A program made the position numbers and the translations under genes. A DNA stretch of 64,000 bases from Gerris lacustris (lineage: Eukaryota; Arthropoda; Insecta; Hemiptera; Gerridae), in NCBI GenBank assembly GCA_951217055.1, contig OX578276.1, positions 17,653,430-17,717,429 on the forward strand. The letters run 5' to 3'. Below are positions 49,277-62,800 of this stretch, piece after piece (positions within the stretch are counted from its first letter, which is position 1; each line of letters begins with the position of its first letter). The notes under the pieces were generated by a model. That model was not told the origin of the DNA. It made no database searches and saw nothing but the letters and a program-made list of their open reading frames with translations.

Positions 49277-49904
49277 TAGCGTTGGGAACCAATCGATTGA
49301 AAACAGTCGACTAAACAGTTGTTTCAAAATATTCATTCATTCGGTTGAGGATATCTAGTTTTCATTCAACTGATATCAGTCTATAGTTTGGAGTTGTATT
49401 AGTTGTAATTCGGTTGTGTATATGTGGACGTGTGTATAACGAGATAACGAGTGTCATGCGCCTTCTCACCCCTCCTCAGCTCTGAGCCCTTCACCGTCGT
49501 TCCTTTCCCCTACCCAAAACCAAAAAACATCCGAATGAAACATTCGAATGAAAAATTCGATTGGATTCAGTCTCAGTCTATATTTTTTCATTCGAATGAA
49601 AACGATGGCGTAGCAGGCTGTAGTTTGGGACGAGATAACGAGTGTCAAGCGCCTTCTCACTCTCACCCCCCCCCCCCCCCCTCAGCTCTGAGGCCTGTAC
49701 GGCCTCCACCGTACTACTCCTATATAAAAAAAAACCATTCGATTGAAACATTCGACTTGCGGGTTCAGTCTCGGTCTATATCTTTATTCGTATACCCTAT
49801 ACCCTCTATGAGACTGTTTTCAGTCGATTGAATTCAATCGACTGTTTTTTCCCGAATCGACTTATTCATTCGGTTGTTTTTTCTAGTCGGTTATCCCAAC
49901 GCTA
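49277..49904. mobile_element. hAT-type element, copy 1, 628 bp, target duplication CAAAAAAG
   Basis: The ends TAGCGTTGGGAACC and GGTTATCCCAACGCTA are inverted; CAAAAAAG flanks it at 49269-49276 and 49905-49912. The interior contains two related modules, each with 'cgagataacgagtgtca.gcgccttctcac' and a C-rich run. Copy 2 lies inverted at 59476-60072. Confidence 0.93.
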
Positions 49905-50753
49905 CAAAAAAGTATCTGATTAACATCAAGCTGGAATTTTGTGTATAAGTAAATCTTTTGGTGCCTTTCCAGAATATGTGGGCGGCTAAGTGGAGAGCGA
50001 CCCTGTCCTGCCCTTTTTGGTGGACAATGTGATTTTCTGAGTACAATCTTAGTTAGTAGACCAAAAATCAAGTTGATAGTTTTTCACTTAATAGGTTAGT
50101 TAGTCAAATATTACTCGAAATTAAAGAGGTCACCTATTAAGTGACAAAGTACAATCAACTTGATTTTTGGTCTACTAACTAAGTTAGTACTCAGGATCAT
50201 GAAAATCATATTGTCCGCCAAAAAGGGCGGAACATAACCGCTCTCCACAGGTTTCTTTTTTTCAAATGCCTATAGCCAAGCTATGTCCCGCAGATGAACA
50301 TAGCCGACCACTATTCTAATTAAAAAGCACCAAAAGATTAACTTGTACTTTGTACACAAAATTCTAGCTTGATGTTTGTCAGACACTTTTTTGCACGCTA
50401 TCTCCTAGACTGTAAATAAGATCTAAATTAATTAATCTTGGTTTTAAAAGCATCCCGAATTTATGATGAAAATCTGCTTTTTGTCGCTCTTAATCTGAGT
50501 TAATTGCACTTACATTTTAATTTTCGCGCGGGCGGGCATACATACAATAAAAGTTAAGCGCTTGATTTCAATTCGATGAAATAAAAAATCCTATAAACGT
50601 GGTGAAGGTAACCTTGAAATAAGGTTACAGTTTCAGGTTTCATTTCACATTTTCTGTGATTTTCGTCGAAGATTTTTCGAGTACGAAGTTATTCTTTCAG
50701 TTTTGGGATTTGAAAGAATCGTAATTAGTTTATAAGTTTAACAATTGTTTATT

Positions 50754-50780
50754 ATGCTGTCTGGATTGTGTTTGGTGTGA
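50754..50780 (+). promoter_or_regulatory. Upstream ORF in the leader of the C6orf136-like gene
   Basis: An ATG at 50754 opens eight codons (MLSGLCLV) and stops with TGA at 50778-50780, 23 nt before the main ATG at 50804. If the transcript begins upstream of 50754, ribosomes would meet this uORF first. The transcription start is not known. Confidence 0.4.
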
Positions 50781-50803
50781 ACAGTCGTGCAAATTACTCG
50801 GCC

Positions 50804-53800
50804 ATGTCCAAGCACTTTGTTCAGCGGTCTTTCTCTCTACCCGTTCAGCAAGTTATCCGTTCGTCGTTGGAAACTCCCCAACCTCAGACTTGTTCGCCGG
50901 ACCGAAACAAAGTAAATATTTAACTTATTTCTTTATATTATATTAAGGACCATTCAAATTAAACCCAAATTCTGCACTTTCGCAACATTACTTAGCTATT
51001 ACACCATTCATTGTTTCAATGTCAATTTTTATTTACGATCTATCATCTAGGCCGGCCCTAAATATTTGCTGCTTTCTAATGATGAACTTGTTTATTTATT
51101 ACCTTTCCTGACTTCTGAAGTTAAGTTCACAATTATTTCGTGATTTTCACTTAACGACAGGCATTCAAATTAAAGTTGAACCTCTATGTATTATGAAATT
51201 GATAGTTACTTAAAAGAAACAATAGATACCTACCTAGAAATTTCTGCACTCTTTTACTTTGTTACCAAACAGAAAAGAAAAAATGGTGTGTAACAATGTA
51301 AACGAGGCGCCCTGCTTCACCTCTTTTACTTTCTTACCCACCTATTTTATATCCATAAAATGCTGAAAATTAGGATAGGTAACAAAGTTGTTAAGTAAAA
51401 CAGTTGTTAAGACTAATAAATGTCACTTTTCTACACAGGAGAGGTGACATCATTTCGTCTTAATAACTGTTAAATAAAGAGGCATCATCCTTTTACTGTA
51501 TAATAAAGTGTTAATCTCATTTTGTCTTGATATTTTATTAATTAAGTCCTGCAGCTAAAATTTATCGATAATCATCATTTTAATTATCATAATTGAAACC
51601 TATATTTTAAAAGGATAGTTAAAATTAATGTCAATCGTTGATTAAAGATTTAAGTAGAGAAAGATAAGGTTGGTCTCAGTTTGGTAGTACCATAGTTTAG
51701 AATAAGTATATCGAATTGATGTGTACCTACTCTTCATAAAAGTGACTGACAAACATCAAGCTAGAATTTTATGTATAAGTTCAAATCAATGTGGTCATAT
51801 AGCTAGTGACAAACTAACATCAATTTGATATTTTAGTCTACTAATTAATTTGGTACTCAGGATCATGAATATCACATTATCCGCTACATGACCGCTCTCC
51901 GCAGGTCTTATTTTAATAGCCTATGGCCAAGCTTTGTCCTGCAGACAAACTTGACCGTCCACATATTCTGTGAAATGGCACCAAAAGATTAACTTATACA
52001 TAAAATTCTAGCTTGATGTTAGTCAGTCACTTTTATGCTCGCTATCTCCTGGACTATAAGTTTTTTTAAAATTCAGGATGTGGTTAGAAACTCACTTTGA
52101 CCAAATGACGGCCAAGACTAACTATATATCAAATCAATGAGTATTCTAGGTTTTTTCATGTGTTTTGCGTACCTTAGGAGGTTAGAGGTGGTTAAAATGA
52201 GGATATCAGATGCAACGTCACCAAATTAATTTAAATCAAATTATAATTATTATTAACTACGGGAAACAGACAGTGAAAAATACACTCCTGTGCCGGGATT
52301 TGAACCACGGGCCTCTATATTTCCAGTATAGCGCTCTTCCATCTAAGCTACGCAGGAGAATGATTTTTCACTACCGTAATCGATAACTAGTCCCGAATCC
52401 AAGCTTTCAATATTCATATACATTTAGACAGTCAAATTTTATGACATTAGAACTAAATCAAGAATTAACGCTTATAATTATAAAGTACTCAATTAGTACC
52501 TGTACCTTGTACAATCAATTCGAAATTCAATTTTTAAGTTTTTGGTAGTTTTCATACTACGGAAAGTTAAATTTTAATTTAAATCAAATTATAATTATTA
52601 TTAACTATGGGAAACAGACAGTGAAAAATACACTCCTGTGCCGGGAGTGTATTTTTCACTGTCTGTTTCCCGTAGTTAATAATAATTATAATTTGATTTA
52701 AATTAAAATTTAACTTTCCGTAGTATGAAAACTACCAAAAACTTAAAAAATGGAAGTCACCAAATTAAGATTTACAAACGAATGTCTAAAGGAACTTTAG
52801 GCAAGAATATGAGCAATAATTGTGTACTATTCTAGGTAAATTGTCTTACCTAGTTATTTGTGCTTGAAGTCAAGCGAGATATTGTATATGGGTGGTTCTC
52901 AGACTACGGGCAATTTTCATGTCCACACTCTTCAAATTGCACATAGTGCTATAATTTTATTTTATTTTTTAGATAAATTATTTCTACCATAAATATGCAA
53001 GTTAAAATTAAATGTGAATATGCTTTAACAACGTTTTTAATAATATTCGGCTATAAAAATATGTTAAGAAGTGGTAAAACTGTAATTACCATGGAAGTCC
53101 AGAAATAGGATTTTAACATTTTTTTGTTAATATATTTACCTTAAATAAGTGTATGGCTAAAATTTATAAATACATGTATTCAATACTAGTGAATAGTTAA
53201 TAAATTGCAATATTTAATTTAAAAAAAAATATTTTATTAATTTTCAGAGCGTTTTGACTTGTGTCCTTTTGTTATTTGTCATTACCATGCTCAAAATAAA
53301 AACAAATCGTAGAGAAATTTAGTGTAAGGAATATTTTTTTTTCTCCCTCATCGAAAGTCTTTTGGCATGCCTGCTGATAATAAAAGGCAGTGAGTTTCAT
53401 GTTATTCAACGTCGGTCTGCTTCTACCATCAAAAGAAAACACGTGTTCTGGTATGTACCTTTTTAATTGAAATTACCATGGTTGTTTATAACATAGGTTA
53501 TAATTGTTTGTGAACAATTTTGTTCCTGTGATTTATTAGCATAATACTGCCTGTTTACATTATGTCAACAATATATTTTATAAAGACATTTTTAAAGTAA
53601 ATAATTTACTTACAATTTTGAAATGTAATTACCATGTCTTCAAATAGTTTTAATTACCGTGGGTCTTATTCATTTTTAAAAACCACGGTAGTTACAGTTT
53701 GACCACTTCTTAACATATTTTTATAGCCGAATATTATTAAAAGTGCTGTTAAAGCATATTTACATTTAATTTTAACTTGCATATTTATGGTAGAAATAAT

Positions 53801-56800
53801 TTATCTAAAAAATAAAATTATAGCACTATGTGCAATTTGAAGAGTGTGGACATGAAAATTGCCTGTAGTCTGAGAACCACCCATAAGTGTTACACTAATA
53901 ATTGGGATCAAGCTATCAATTTGAACAAGTACAAATCATTCTTTGGTTGTGTTTTGATTGCCATTAAGGTTGATTTGTATTTGCCAACCTCCCTTTCCTT
54001 TATAATTGGGAATACATGGATACATGGGATTCAAAGTAGCTGTGATGCTGAGCCAATCATCAGATCTTTGTATTTATCTATGAATTGAGATGGAGGTTAC
54101 CGTGTTCAATCCCATGTCTTGGCACTTTGATTTACTTGGCTCACTTTTGATCACACTGTATTCACTGTAGAGGTGCATTGGTGTGTGAAGTGGCTGAACT
54201 CCATGTGGGGTTAGTGAACAAAGGCCTAAATATGTGGCCTAATTGCTAGAACCAAAGAAGTGTTTCGTCCTCCCCATTCTACTACTTCTGCTACTACTAC
54301 AATCCCTCTCCATTTCCTCTTTCTATTGATGGAAATAACGTAAAATCTCATATATAATACTCAATTACTCATAGCCTGAATTATAGGGCTGACATTTCAG
54401 GAAAATTAAAAATTTGCATAAACTATGCTCCCTAAATATAGGGTTAATTTTATTGTATAATAATAATGGTTTATATTCTTTTTTTATTGTTATTTAGTTG
54501 TTTTTAAAAGAAAAAAAAACATAATTTTATTTTGATTAAGTGGGTATTTATTAGTTTTTCAGCAGAACTATAACACCTTCTTGGACTCATTTTTACTCTT
54601 GGTAACGTAAGCACTATTTAAATAATGCAGGTAGAACCATACAAAACGAATTAGAGTAGAACCTCGATAAGAAGTGTCTCAAGGGGATTAGGGAAACAGT
54701 CTTGTTATCGAGGTGCTCTTTTTGTTGAGGGTTGTGTTATCAAGGTTATTTTGGCTATCATTCGTGTTACCGAGGTTAATGGGCGGGTTTTTCAAATCTA
54801 GACTTGTTCAAGGTCGACCTGTTCCTGTATAGAGACACGTTATAGAGGTTGATTTCTCAAAACGACTTGTTATAGAGGTACTGAGTTGCATTGTGAATTG
54901 AAACAAATCCATGTTATAGAGGTTGTTTGGATAATAATAGTCGCGTTATAGAGGTTAATTTAACATTATGTGTTATGGCAATCTCAAGGGAATTATAAAA
55001 TTGCACTTGTAATTGAGGTTGTTGTGTTAATGAGGGTCGTGTAAGCGAGATTCTACTGTAATACTAGTTAATATCTAAAACACAGAACTGACTAACTCAA
55101 GTAATAACTGGAAACGGCCGCAGTAAATCATTTTGCAACTAGCATTGTTGTCAATCTAATTATAATTTAAAGAACTTCTCCTTCAAAATATTCCTATCTT
55201 TAGGAGGAATCTAGTAATGCCTGTGATTACAATGATTCGTAGAAGGCGAATGGGCTTTTGAGGAGAAGATTAAAATACCAAATTTTTCACGCTAATAAGA
55301 CTATAGTATTTTTTAATATTAAAATCAAGTTTTTAGTGACTTTCTGAAGAAAAAAAAACTTTATTGGATTATTATGTATGTGGCTTTATTTGATTACTTA
55401 AGTGTAAATAAAATAGGAATAATAAGATGAAATCAAGTGTGAAGAGTAATTTCTTTTGTTAAAAAAAAAAAAATGTACGTTTATATTTTCTTACATCTTG
55501 ACATGTAGTGTTGCAAGTACTCGTATTGTAGTTATTTTTCAATGATCTGCCTATAATGGCAAAAAGTCGTATCAGTAGGTAATTGTTTTCACTTGCATAT
55601 AATAGTCACCCCTAATTCAGAAGAAAAACTAAGTCATATTTTACCATTTTGGTATAGTCATATTTTACCATTCATACTACAGAAAGATTAAATTTTAATT
55701 TAAATCAAATTATAATTATTATTAACTACTGTTTCCCGTAGTTAATAATAATTATAATTTGATTTAAAAGAAAAACTAAGGTAAAAATGGTGTGTATTAT
55801 GCGTGAAACTTTACGGTATCTACATGTTACATTTTCCCATTTTGGCTGCTAAAAATGCTCCTATAACTTAAAAGCTCCCAGCAGTTTTTATTCAAATGCT
55901 TTTAGTATCTATCTTAATACAACCTACTACAATGTACTCTTCATTCAATCTGTTGTTCTGTAAAGTGAATTATTCATTATTATTATTTTTTTTTTTTTTC
56001 TAGAATGGCTTGCCGGAGGTGCCACCTGATGAAAAGAGAAAGTTTCCAAACTACAGATTGGATTACCTCACATTACAGAAAAAATCTCGATTTCCTATTA
56101 TTACAGATTTATCTACGGGAAATGGAAGTAAACTATTAGCTTTTTCACCGACCGCCAGTAAAATAGTTTTTGTTATTGAAAATAGCAGCATGAAGAAACA
56201 GAATCGAGAATTTGAAAACGATGAAATTAATTATTTGATGGATTCACCCATGAAGAAATCTAGCTGTGCTTTGATGAGAATAAGATCGAGTATGAATACG
56301 TATTCGAGTCAGGAAGATTCGGTGCATTCCCATTACGAATCTATGTACAGGATGCTTTGCGAACAGCATGTTACTTTTTCTAAGCCTGTTCCGGACGAAG
56401 GTGTTTATACAGGAGTTGTGTCTATGAATGGATCCCGAGGTCTCATGGCTAGAACATCTTTAGAGCAGTCATCGAAAGAAAGTGAAGATAATCTAGATGG
56501 AAGGCCATCACCTGAACAGCTTGAGCGGGTCTATAACACTCTCTCGGAAAATGTAAGCTCGACTTTATTTATTCATATTAAAGTAAACATCTAATTACCG
56601 CAACTAATTGCAACTATGGTGTCTGCATAATCAAATATCCAGATGATATAATATCCAACAAAAAATCAGGTGTTTAATATTTTTATCAGAAATTTAATTT
56701 CCCAGTATTACTCTCCTAGCACTACTAAAATTGTTTCCTAATCCTTTTTGTTCCATAAATTCTCTACTTATTTATTATGTGTTATTTTCAGCTTCCTAGA

Positions 56801-59800
56801 CTGTTTGTTGATGCTATGGATTACTCCATTTATCATCCCAATTTGGTTGTAGAGAACAATATTAGAGGCACACGCACTGTGTATGTATACTCATTATAAT
56901 TTCTATATATTTTTATCTCCAGTAGGGAGAAAAAGTTATGATTTTTAATTAGTTTAGAGGGACTAAAGTAAGTCTTTTCATCCCTGAACTCAAAAAGTAG
57001 GGAGAAAAAGTAAAAGTAGGGCGAAAAAGTAAAGTAGGGTGAAAAAGTAAAGATTGCAATTTAATTATTTTATAAGTAGTATAAAATGAATGCCTAATGT
57101 AATGAAGTTGTTGAAATCAGGTTGGTGACACTGCTTTTTCGACCATGTTTATCTTTGTTTATAACCTGCATCTAAATATCCTTCTATTTGAGGTTAATTC
57201 CAATTCTTTTTTGTTTTTAATATTGAATCTCTTATACCTGCTATTAAAGTGCTAATAATTATTGTTACTTATTAAAATAATAAATAAAAACTGTGCAATT
57301 GACGAAAATGTGTATTTTCTCCCTACAGGAGATAAAATATTGTATGTACCTCGTGAGTGAAGTGCCGTTATTCCCATCGCGATAATTATCTCCCTCGGCT
57401 GCGCCTCGGGAGCTAATTAGCGTTATTTCCTCGGCTGCGCCTCGGGAATTAAAGAGTCTAATTCCCTCGGCTTCGCCTCGGGATTTAGGGACCATGGTTC
57501 CTTCAGCTTCGCCTCATAAAACAACTTTTCGTTCAGAGAATAATGACTTACTTTACTCCCTAGGTGCATAAATAACTATTTTATACTTTCAATTTATATA
57601 AAATACGTGCTTGTATAAAGAGAAGCTATTGTGGGGAAATAAAACTTTAATTTTGATGGATTTTTGCTTTTTAAAATCTCTTGAGTAAAATAATTTTTTT
57701 AATCTTGATATCTGTGTAAAAGAGTGTAGCCTAAGCCTAACTATTGTTTTGATTTTCAATTAAAGTTAATTTACAAATATCAAATCTCAAGTGGAATTGA
57801 GAAATTTTTTGACCTAAGGTTTTATTTAAAATTAATTAAACTTGAAGGATAAAATAAAGCAGATATGTTTGTCTGTTTATGTTATGTAAAGCTATGTCAG
57901 ATTGAAAAAAATAAAAATAATCCTCTTTTAGGCCTGAAAATGCCTCAAGAGGTGGTGAAATATTGCCAAATATGTAGTTAAAACATTACTTCATTAATAT
58001 CTTAAACACCTTGATGTGTTATAAATACAAACAAACTTTAATTTAATAACATTCTACTTATGAAAATTTGGACAAACAAATAATTTTTATGGGGCCAATT
58101 AAAACTTTGACATTATTATGTGCCTTTTTCAAAGAAGTGGCACTCTTGATCTTGGGCCAGCAAAGCCGGTCATGTTAACTGGGAACCAGACAGGGCAGTC
58201 AGATGGAAATGGCATCCAATTTTAGGGTAGAAAGGTGGGGGCGTATTAGGCCCCACTACTTCATCTTTCGACAGTGTAATTCTTTTTGTCGGACCTGATT
58301 TCCCTGTCTCCGTAATAAGGAAAATCCTGCAAAGGTTGCTAGATGGAACTAGGCCTGGCCATGTAAATGCAACGCCCTGTTGACTGATGAGGAGACCAGG
58401 GAACAAATCTTATAATTAGTCCTTAAAGCAAATTTGTCATTAAGTGTACATTTTAATTGTTTGTTTTATTACAATTTGAGTTTTATTTTTGTTTAGTGGT
58501 TTGTATAACTGGGTGAAACAGGTGGCTTTACTTAGAACTATAGGACATTTGAAATTTGCCTACGTCAAGTTTGAAATCTTAAAAATAACTCGACATCATG
58601 AAGAGGGCACAGTTAAAGTCAGGTGGCGAATCAAAGGACTTTCTGCTTTAAAGGTAAGCAAGCTTAGTACTTTGTCCTTACAGCTCCCAACACTGTTTTG
58701 TATAATACCCATCCTAAATTTGGTTCTTTAATTAGTGGAGTACTGTTTGAGGATCCTACAACTGCTAGGATCCTATACTGCATTTTAGATATGCTATGCT
58801 TCTAGAGGTCGACCAAGAAGTCATGGAAATGAGAGGAGTGCGCTAGTGTCGTCATGTATAGTCAGTTTTTAATAAAATAGACCATTGTCAAAAAAACACA
58901 GTGTTGTTCTTTTGTTATTAATAATTTTATTTTTGATAACTTCTATATTCTTTTTATATTTTTTGCAACAGGCAACACTGTACCTGATAAGAAATCACTA
59001 ATAATATACGATAATATCTTGATATTATTATTTATTGATTATTCATAATAATATTCTTTAAATCTAAATCGATTTTCTTCTTTCTTAATCAATTTTTTTC
59101 TTCCTCTTTATTTCTGAGTTTGATTTGTTACTTTTTTATTTCTGGATTTTAGTTGTTACTTTTTTGTGAATTATTTTTGTACTATTACCTCTCTCGGCTT
59201 GTTTTTGGCAATTTTCTCTTTAGTAAATTAAATTTCCTGGTATTAATAAAAACATGGATAATAACACGAATTCAAAATTAGGAAGAAAGACTCTTCACAG
59301 TCAAGGACGTGAAATAGTTTACAATGTGTATTTGTATTTTAAACACAACAACATTGGCGGGAGTGGCAGTTCAACAACAGAAGTACCTATCCATACAGAT
59401 ATTAATTGTCATGGAGAGCAGTCATTTTTATAATAAGTTAATATTATAAGTTAATATTATTAAGTTACATATTATTAGCGTTGGGACAACCGACTAGAAA
59501 AAACAACCGAATGAATAAGTCGATTCGGGAAAAAACAGTCGATTGAATTCAATCGACTGAAAACAGTCTCATAGCGGGTATAGGATATACGAATAAAGAT
59601 ATAGACCGAGACTGAACCCGCAAGTCGTTTTTATTTCTATATAGGAGTAGTACGGTGGAGGCCGTAAAGGCCCCAGAGCTGAGGGGGGGGTGAGAGTGAG
59701 AAGGCGCTTGACACTCGTTATCTCGTCCCAAACTACAGCCTGCTACGACATTCTTTTCATTCGAATGAAAAAATATAGACTGAGACTGAATCCATTTGAA

Positions 59801-62800
59801 TTTTTCATTCGGATGTTTTTTGGTTTTAGGTAGGGGAAAGGAACGACTGTGGAGGGCTCAGAGCGGAGGAGGGGTGAGAAGGCGCATGACACTCATTATC
59901 TCGTTATACACACGTCCACAAATGCACGTCCGAATTACAACTAATACAACTCCAAACTATAGTTATAGACTGATATCAGTCAAATGAAAACTAGATATCC
60001 ACAACCGAATGAATGAATATTTTAAAACAACCGTTCAGTCGACTGTTTTCAATCGATTGGTTCCCAACGCTACATATTATAATAAGTTTGTTCCAACCCT
60101 GTTATTTGTAGCGTCCTTTGCATTTGCATCAACCCGTGGATTTGTGGATCGTACACAAATCGTTTAGGATAGTTGTGACTATAATTCGTACTGTATAAAA
60201 ACAAACAAAACAGGAAACCTAACAGATTGGGAACCTTGCTGTTGTTATTCTTGAGTTTTGACATAACTGGGCATGTCATACAAACTAGAAATGGGTATTG
60301 TCTTAGCACCCGACTGTACTGACTTCGGCACTACTCTGAAGTTCCAATTTTAAACGAAGCTAAGCTTTCCGTTTCTCCCGTGTTCATGACTTCTTGGTCG
60401 ACCTCTACCTGTCCAAGCATTTTCACCTCTATTAGTTTTTTTTTATAAAATACATCATGACAGCAATTAGGGTGTATGTATCATGATGAGATTGTTTTAT
60501 AATAAGCACCCAAAGAAATTAGAACATTATGTATGCATTTTAATTTATATGGTACTTATTTAGATTGTTACTCCCCTGTTTTTTTTTAGAATATAAATGG
60601 ATATAATTTTACATTCCTTTGTCTAAATAACTCTATGGCGAAGGGATGTTTAGTCCAATGTATTTGGGACAAAGGAATATTACACTTCTGTTTTTATGTG
60701 GGGAGAAACAGTATAGAGAAAAACATTCCTAACACCTTCTTTAAATTGTCTCCCTTCTATTTTTTAAGTGGAATAACAGTCTAAAGAAGTGACGTTAATA
60801 TATATTACTTGACTAAAAATAAAAAAATCTCAAAAAAGCTCTCGAGAACTCTATAGTAAATTTAAGGTGTAGTGTAGAAGGGAATAACTTAATGATAGTA
60901 AAAAGTTGTTTTTTCAATTTTGTTCTTCTGCAAATGGATTTTGTGGAAAGTGGTCTGAATTCACATGTTGTTCATTAGTGACTAAACGGGTGCAAATAAA
61001 TAGCCTAATTGCTGGGTTTGAACTAGTTGTTGAGCCTTTCCCTTCTTCTCTTCTACTAGGGCTAACTTTACTTAGTTTCTCGCCCCTAAATTCGTATGAA
61101 CATATATTGTTTGCACCTAACCACTACAAATTAAGTAATTATTAATCAATGTTAGGATCTTGAAATAAATGCAGCCTTGATTAAGTAGCCTGTTATGCAT
61201 TTTTTAAAAAGTCCTGGATTACATGTAGAGTATTCAAAAAATAAATGACAGCAATGAAAAATATATATACAGTAGAGTCTCGCTTATCCGGACCCCGCTA
61301 GTCCGGACATCCGTATAATCCGGACAGGCTAAAAACTATGTACAAATTGGAACCAGGGCTAATTCAGATTTATGAATTGTTAAAATTATCGAAGTTTCTG
61401 CTTTTATTGTCTATTAAAATTTATATAAAATTGTTCCTAGAATAGTTTACAGGTGTACATTCCAACGTTCCGACACGAGGAATACCCGGTATTTCCGTTA
61501 AAAATTAACAGATTTAGAATAAGTAAGAACATCGACAAATCTCTTTTGGTTCCATAGAAATGTAGGGGTGTATTCCAGGAAATACAATAAAATACGAGTA
61601 AGATGGTGAGAGAGTTTAAAGAAACACGTAGCGGGGGCTCAACGCAGTTCCGTGAAATTTCGCCAAGCCGAGTGTGTATATAATGTCTCAAATTTTTGTG
61701 AAATGATTAGCCGTTGCTGGAATTTCATATCGGAACACAGCTTGTTTTCCTGGAAGTCCCTTCTATACCTGCACCTGTTTAGTAGATTGTAATTTTATTT
61801 TAATTAATTTTATATTTGGACTAGTGACAGAACAGTCCTAAAATATGAACATACATTGTATAAGTATGTTTTTGAGACTAGTAGAAGTAACTTTTACTAT
61901 AATAACATCGATTTTTATAGTTTTTCTCAACTAAAACTTGTTTTATATTATATTTTAAAACTGATTCCGTTTAATCCGGACTTTCGGTAACCTGGACTGG
62001 GTCCGGTCCGAGTAGCGAGACTCTACTGCGTATATTTTTTTTTTTATTTGCAATAAAGATATCAGCACAAGACCAACTTAAGTATTCAAATATTATACTC
62101 CCATTTAAGAGTAGTTTTAGTTTAAATGACCAAATATGGAATTGAAATTTCACTGTATTTTTTTTATTTATTTATTTTTGTAGGTTATGCTAAATTTCTG
62201 GAAGTTTAAACTATGGAAATACAGTGAAATGTTTGAGCAACAAGAGCTGTAAGTATTTAATTGTCTGTAATATTTATATTCTATTTAAAATTTAATATAA
62301 TCTGTGAAAACAATTGAATTACAATTTATAAGTCTAGGTCTTCCGGAGAATATTTGCAACTGACTCTCCTCAAGAGCAACTCCTCTGTCGAGATTCTCAA
62401 AATCTCTGATGTGGTCTCCTTCAGGACTAGACTTATTAGACTCTGTCTCCTCCAGAAGATCTAGACTTGTTAGACTCTGTCCTCTCCAAAAGATCTAGAC
62501 TTATTAGACTCTGTCTCCTCCAGAAGATCTAGACTTATTAGACCTTGTCTCCTCCAGAAGATCTAGACTTATTAGACTCTGTCTCCTCAAGAAGATCTAG
62601 ACTTATTAGAATCTGTTTGCAGAAAACTAAGGAAGATTGCTATTATTAGTAATTCAAATTTAAAATAATATAGTTTTTTATTTTTATATAAATATTTTAT
62701 TATCTTTTGATTATTACTAAATAATTATTTGAAACAAAAAAAATGTACAACATTTCAAATTGTTGCTGACGTAAACAAAAACCTTGGTCATTGACTTATA

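Larger units (their letters stand above)
48429..50411. mobile_element. Fold-back element, copy B, split by two hAT insertions
   Basis: The left arm is recovered by joining 48429-48438, 49253-49276 and 49905 onward; it then reads AGTCCAGGACTAGCATGCAA, AAAAG, TATCTGATTAACATCAAGC. The right arm (50140-50411) is its inverse. The centre, near 50110, has 'cacttaataggt' facing 'acctattaagtg'. Confidence 0.85.

Noticed and set aside
49451..49831. 126-codon open frame
   Set aside because: It lies wholly inside the hAT element 49277-49904 and crosses its C-rich runs. There is no transposase similarity.
50697..50703. Initiator-like TCAGTTT upstream of the C6orf136-like gene
   Set aside because: A seven-base match in AT-rich DNA without a core promoter partner is too weak to annotate.
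52285..52358. Functional tRNA-Ser(GGA) gene on the minus strand
   Set aside because: The anticodon loop would give GGA, but the long variable arm of serine tRNAs is missing and the T stem mismatches, and it sits in a repeat. It was annotated as tRNA-derived instead.
56010..56594. 194-codon open frame as a single-exon gene
   Set aside because: It is exon 2 of the C6orf136-like gene. A donor GTAAGC at 56553 ends the exon and the last residues are intron.
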